Shown here piece after piece: positions 62,076-64,000 of a DNA stretch of 64,000 nt. Position numbers and translations under genes: made by a program. The notes below the pieces were generated by a model, which did no database searches, was not told the origin of the DNA, and saw only the letters and a list, made by a program, of their open reading frames with translations. The DNA lies in contig JBCCBP010000009.1 in assembly GCA_039033995.1 (NCBI GenBank), positions 36,231 through 100,230 of the forward strand, in the 5' to 3' direction. This stretch comes from CALBPI01 sp039033995. Lineage in GTDB: Bacteria; Pseudomonadota; Gammaproteobacteria; Steroidobacterales; Woeseiaceae. The number at the start of each line of letters is the position of its first letter. The first letter of the stretch is position 1.

Positions 62076-63986
62076 ATGAAATTTCTTAGCGCCTATAAAG
62101 CGGATCGTCTGATTGATCAGTTGATGTCCGCAGAGGATATCTATTCGCCTTCGGCGGAGAAAGCCACCGAGAAGCTTAAGAAGCTCGGGGCTGGTGCGAT
62201 CCCGCGTATTACCGATGCGCTGGCCGGTGCTAACAAGAAGCAGACGATGATTCTGGTCGACGTGCTGAGCGAACTCGCCAACACCAAAAACCTGGCGGAA
62301 TTCATCAGCGGCCTGTCCGACACTGATCAGCGCGTTGTTTCGGGAACCGCATGGGCATTGTCGAGCAGTGCCAATGTCGACCCGAGCGCTGTACTCAAGT
62401 TGCTGGACGAAGACGACATCTCAACACCGGCAGTGCTCGAGATCATCAACACGCACAAAGAAAAAGTCAGCGTGCCGGCTCTACTTAGCCGCGCCTATGA
62501 TCTGGGCCCAAACGAGCAGACCGTCCTGTTCCGTATGGTCGGCAGTGTCGTGCGCGAAGAACAAGTCCCTGACCTGCTAGCCCGGCTGACCGGCAAAGAC
62601 CCGTTAATCCGAATGCATCTGATCGACGTGTTGTCGCGTTTCAACCGGCCTGACGTCGCCGGCGCACTGGAGAATCAGCTCCGCAGCAACAACAAAATGA
62701 TTCGTCAGGCCGCACTCAATGCGCTGAGCAAGATGGACGGCGTCGGCAATATCGAGCTGATTGCCTCGCTGCTTAGAGACCCGGATGTCGATGTGCAGAG
62801 CAAAGCCGTGGATGTCGTCGTCAAACTCAATCATCCACAAACCATCAAGCACCTGATCCCGGCCTTGAAAGATGAAAACGAATACTCGCGGCGGGCGGCG
62901 GTTGAAGTATTGAACGAAATCGGCACGCCGGATTCGATCAAAGACCTGCTGCAGGCAGTGCGTGATGATGACTGGTGGGTTCGCGCGCGTGCGGCAGATG
63001 CCCTCGCCCAGATTGGTGGGCCTCGCGTCGTCAATGCCGTCATGAAACTGATCAAGGACGACGACCAGGAAATTCGGCGCGCTGCGATCGAAATTCTAAA
63101 CGCGACGAAAGACCCGCAAGCCTACGACCAATTACTCGCCGCCACGAAGGACGAGGACTGGTGGGTGCGAGAACGTGCCGTCGATGCGCTCGCGGAAATT
63201 GGAGACACGCGGGCTGTACCGACACTTGCGGCGATGCTCGGTCAGAATGAAAAATCGGATCCGACGGTCGTTCGTGCATTGGGCAAACTCGGCAACTCGA
63301 GTGTTGTGCCTCAGCTTGCGACATTAATGGAATCCGGTGGTCGCGAAGTCCGCGTCGAGGCCATGAAAGCGGTCGCCATGCTGGTCGACGAGGGCCATGC
63401 CGCTGCCGTGCGCGACAAACTCTTTGCGATCCAGCAGGGCGGCGACAAACAGTTGGCCGACGCCGCCGATCTGGCGATGGAGACGCTGGAAACGCGTTTC
63501 TCTGCAGCAGTACGAGAGCAGGATCGCAAAGCCGAAAAACTCTCCGAAGGCCAGCAGAAAACCTTGCTCATCAATGGCGAGGAAGCACAGAAAATTATCA
63601 GCGAGCAAGCCGCAGCACCGCCGCAGACCCTGCCTGTGCTCGACATCTCCACCCTCGAGGCGGGTGCGATGCTCGAGAACCGCTACCGCTATATCAAGCG
63701 TATTGGTAAAGGTGCGTTCGGTACGGTATTGCTGATGGAAGACACCGTGGTCGGCGAGCAGCTGATCCTGAAATTCCTGAACCCGAACGTGTCGTCAGAC
63801 GAAGAAATGATGAAACGTTTCGTTCACGAGCTAAAGTTCTCGCGGCGTATCACGCACCCGAACGTCATCCGTATTTATGACTTCCTGCACCAGGGCGCAG
63901 ACGCCGATAGATCTCCTGGATCGCTTCGTCTTCGGACTACACTTTGTCGAGCAGCAATGTATCGCGCAGATACGAGCCGACGTTGA
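62076..63986 (+). CDS. HEAT-repeat protein kinase, C-terminus lost at a sequence junction
   Basis: The frame starts at ATG 62076 (GTG 62058 is possible) and gives 636 residues. Residues 1 to about 470 are HEAT/PBS-lyase-type repeats, e.g. DDDWWVRARAADALAQIGG and KDEDWWVRERAVDALAEIGD. A kinase domain begins near 535 with Gly-rich loop RIGKGAFGTVLLME, the Lys in LILKFLNPN and HPNVIRIYDFL. It should continue about 200 residues, yet after 63890 the sequence becomes unrelated (DADRSPGSLRLRTT) and stops. The downstream DNA resembles rpoB on the opposite strand, so the true 3' end is missing. An extended -10-like TGGCATAAT lies at 61982-61990. The gap 61851-62075 shows no gene. Confidence 0.8.
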   Translation: MKFLSAYKADRLIDQLMSAEDIYSPSAEKATEKLKKLGAGAIPRITDALAGANKKQTMILVDVLSELANTKNLAEFISGLSDTDQRVVSGTAWALSSSANVDPSAVLKLLDEDDISTPAVLEIINTHKEKVSVPALLSRAYDLGPNEQTVLFRMVGSVVREEQVPDLLARLTGKDPLIRMHLIDVLSRFNRPDVAGALENQLRSNNKMIRQAALNALSKMDGVGNIELIASLLRDPDVDVQSKAVDVVVKLNHPQTIKHLIPALKDENEYSRRAAVEVLNEIGTPDSIKDLLQAVRDDDWWVRARAADALAQIGGPRVVNAVMKLIKDDDQEIRRAAIEILNATKDPQAYDQLLAATKDEDWWVRERAVDALAEIGDTRAVPTLAAMLGQNEKSDPTVVRALGKLGNSSVVPQLATLMESGGREVRVEAMKAVAMLVDEGHAAAVRDKLFAIQQGGDKQLADAADLAMETLETRFSAAVREQDRKAEKLSEGQQKTLLINGEEAQKIISEQAAAPPQTLPVLDISTLEAGAMLENRYRYIKRIGKGAFGTVLLMEDTVVGEQLILKFLNPNVSSDEEMMKRFVHELKFSRRITHPNVIRIYDFLHQGADADRSPGSLRLRTTLCRAAMYRADTSRR

Positions 63987-64000
63987 GGCCGTCGATGAAC
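63889..64000 (-). pseudogene. RNA polymerase beta-subunit (rpoB)-like fragment with in-frame stop
   Basis: The reverse strand reads FIDGLNVGSYLRDTLLLDKV, a stop (63937-63939, TAG), then SEDEAIQEIYRRLRPG. EIYRRLRPG and LRDTLLLDKV are hallmarks of an internal region of bacterial RpoB. The stop could be a single change from GAG. Similarity ends at the kinase boundary near 63889-63896. Either an assembly chimera at a contig end or a real rearrangement would explain it. I favour an artefact, but the next bases would decide. Confidence 0.55.

Overview
The window reads as a contiguous stretch of chromosome from a gammaproteobacterium. The strongest evidence is gene order. The minus-strand run queG (divergent), nnr, tsaE, amiB, mutL, miaA, hfq, hflX, hflK, hflC, purA ... 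rnr, rlmB is the order known from Escherichia coli and relatives. LptF/LptG next to pepA-holC-valS, and purM-purN beside hda, are also gammaproteobacterial arrangements. The DNA is fairly GC-rich and densely coded. Many stop/start overlaps of the ATGA or GTGA type occur, and TTG and GTG starts are frequent. MutL carries the endonuclease-type DMHA motif, which argues for a lineage without MutH. The genus cannot be named from this sequence; a free-living, possibly uncultured, marine-type lineage is a guess.

Layout. 1-3850: the C-terminally cut AAA-like ATPase/beta-propeller protein and a small RIO-like kinase. 3915-13479: rlmB and rnr, then a block of unrelated genes between rnr and purA (tRNA-Leu(CAG), a met-zincin metalloprotease, an SCP2 protein, a membrane protein with a degenerate NERD-like domain, a patatin). 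13628-25685: the hflC-to-queG cluster followed by a PPK2 polyphosphate kinase. 25682-31850: DUF6958, an AraC regulator, the pantothenate/folate/tRNA-polymerase operon (pcnB, folK, dNK, panB, panC) and a GST. 31930-39853: RDD protein, lptFG, pepA, holC, a small unknown, valS. 39963-43906: moxR, DUF58 and transglutaminase operon. 43907-49575: MFS permease, prfC, rimI, type-4 uracil-DNA glycosylase, pssA and a Psd-like protein. 49667-53693: proS, a lytic transglycosylase, a lipoprotein, arsC-wrbA-DUF2069. 53974-61850: hda, perM-like, CDP-alcohol phosphotransferase and DUF2066 on one strand, purMN-DUF3108 on the other, then dcd and the Mrp-type ATPase. 62076-64000: a HEAT-repeat/protein-kinase fusion that breaks off near the window end.

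Most of the window is housekeeping. The points that deserve a second look are: (a) a pair of inverted repeat elements at 53762-53940 with an identical 20-base core but different, internally complementary arms; (b) a phosphatidylserine-decarboxylase homologue next to pssA that lacks both the cleavage-site Gly-Ser and the conserved His; (c) the last ~110 bases, whose reverse strand encodes a piece of RNA polymerase beta subunit with an in-frame stop, abruptly ending the kinase gene, which looks like an assembly chimera or a rearrangement; (d) the large AAA-like/propeller protein at the left edge; and (e) a perfect 11-bp stem upstream of purM. No CRISPR array, insertion sequence, prophage or recognisable defence island was seen. 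No gene-free stretch exceeds 300 bases.
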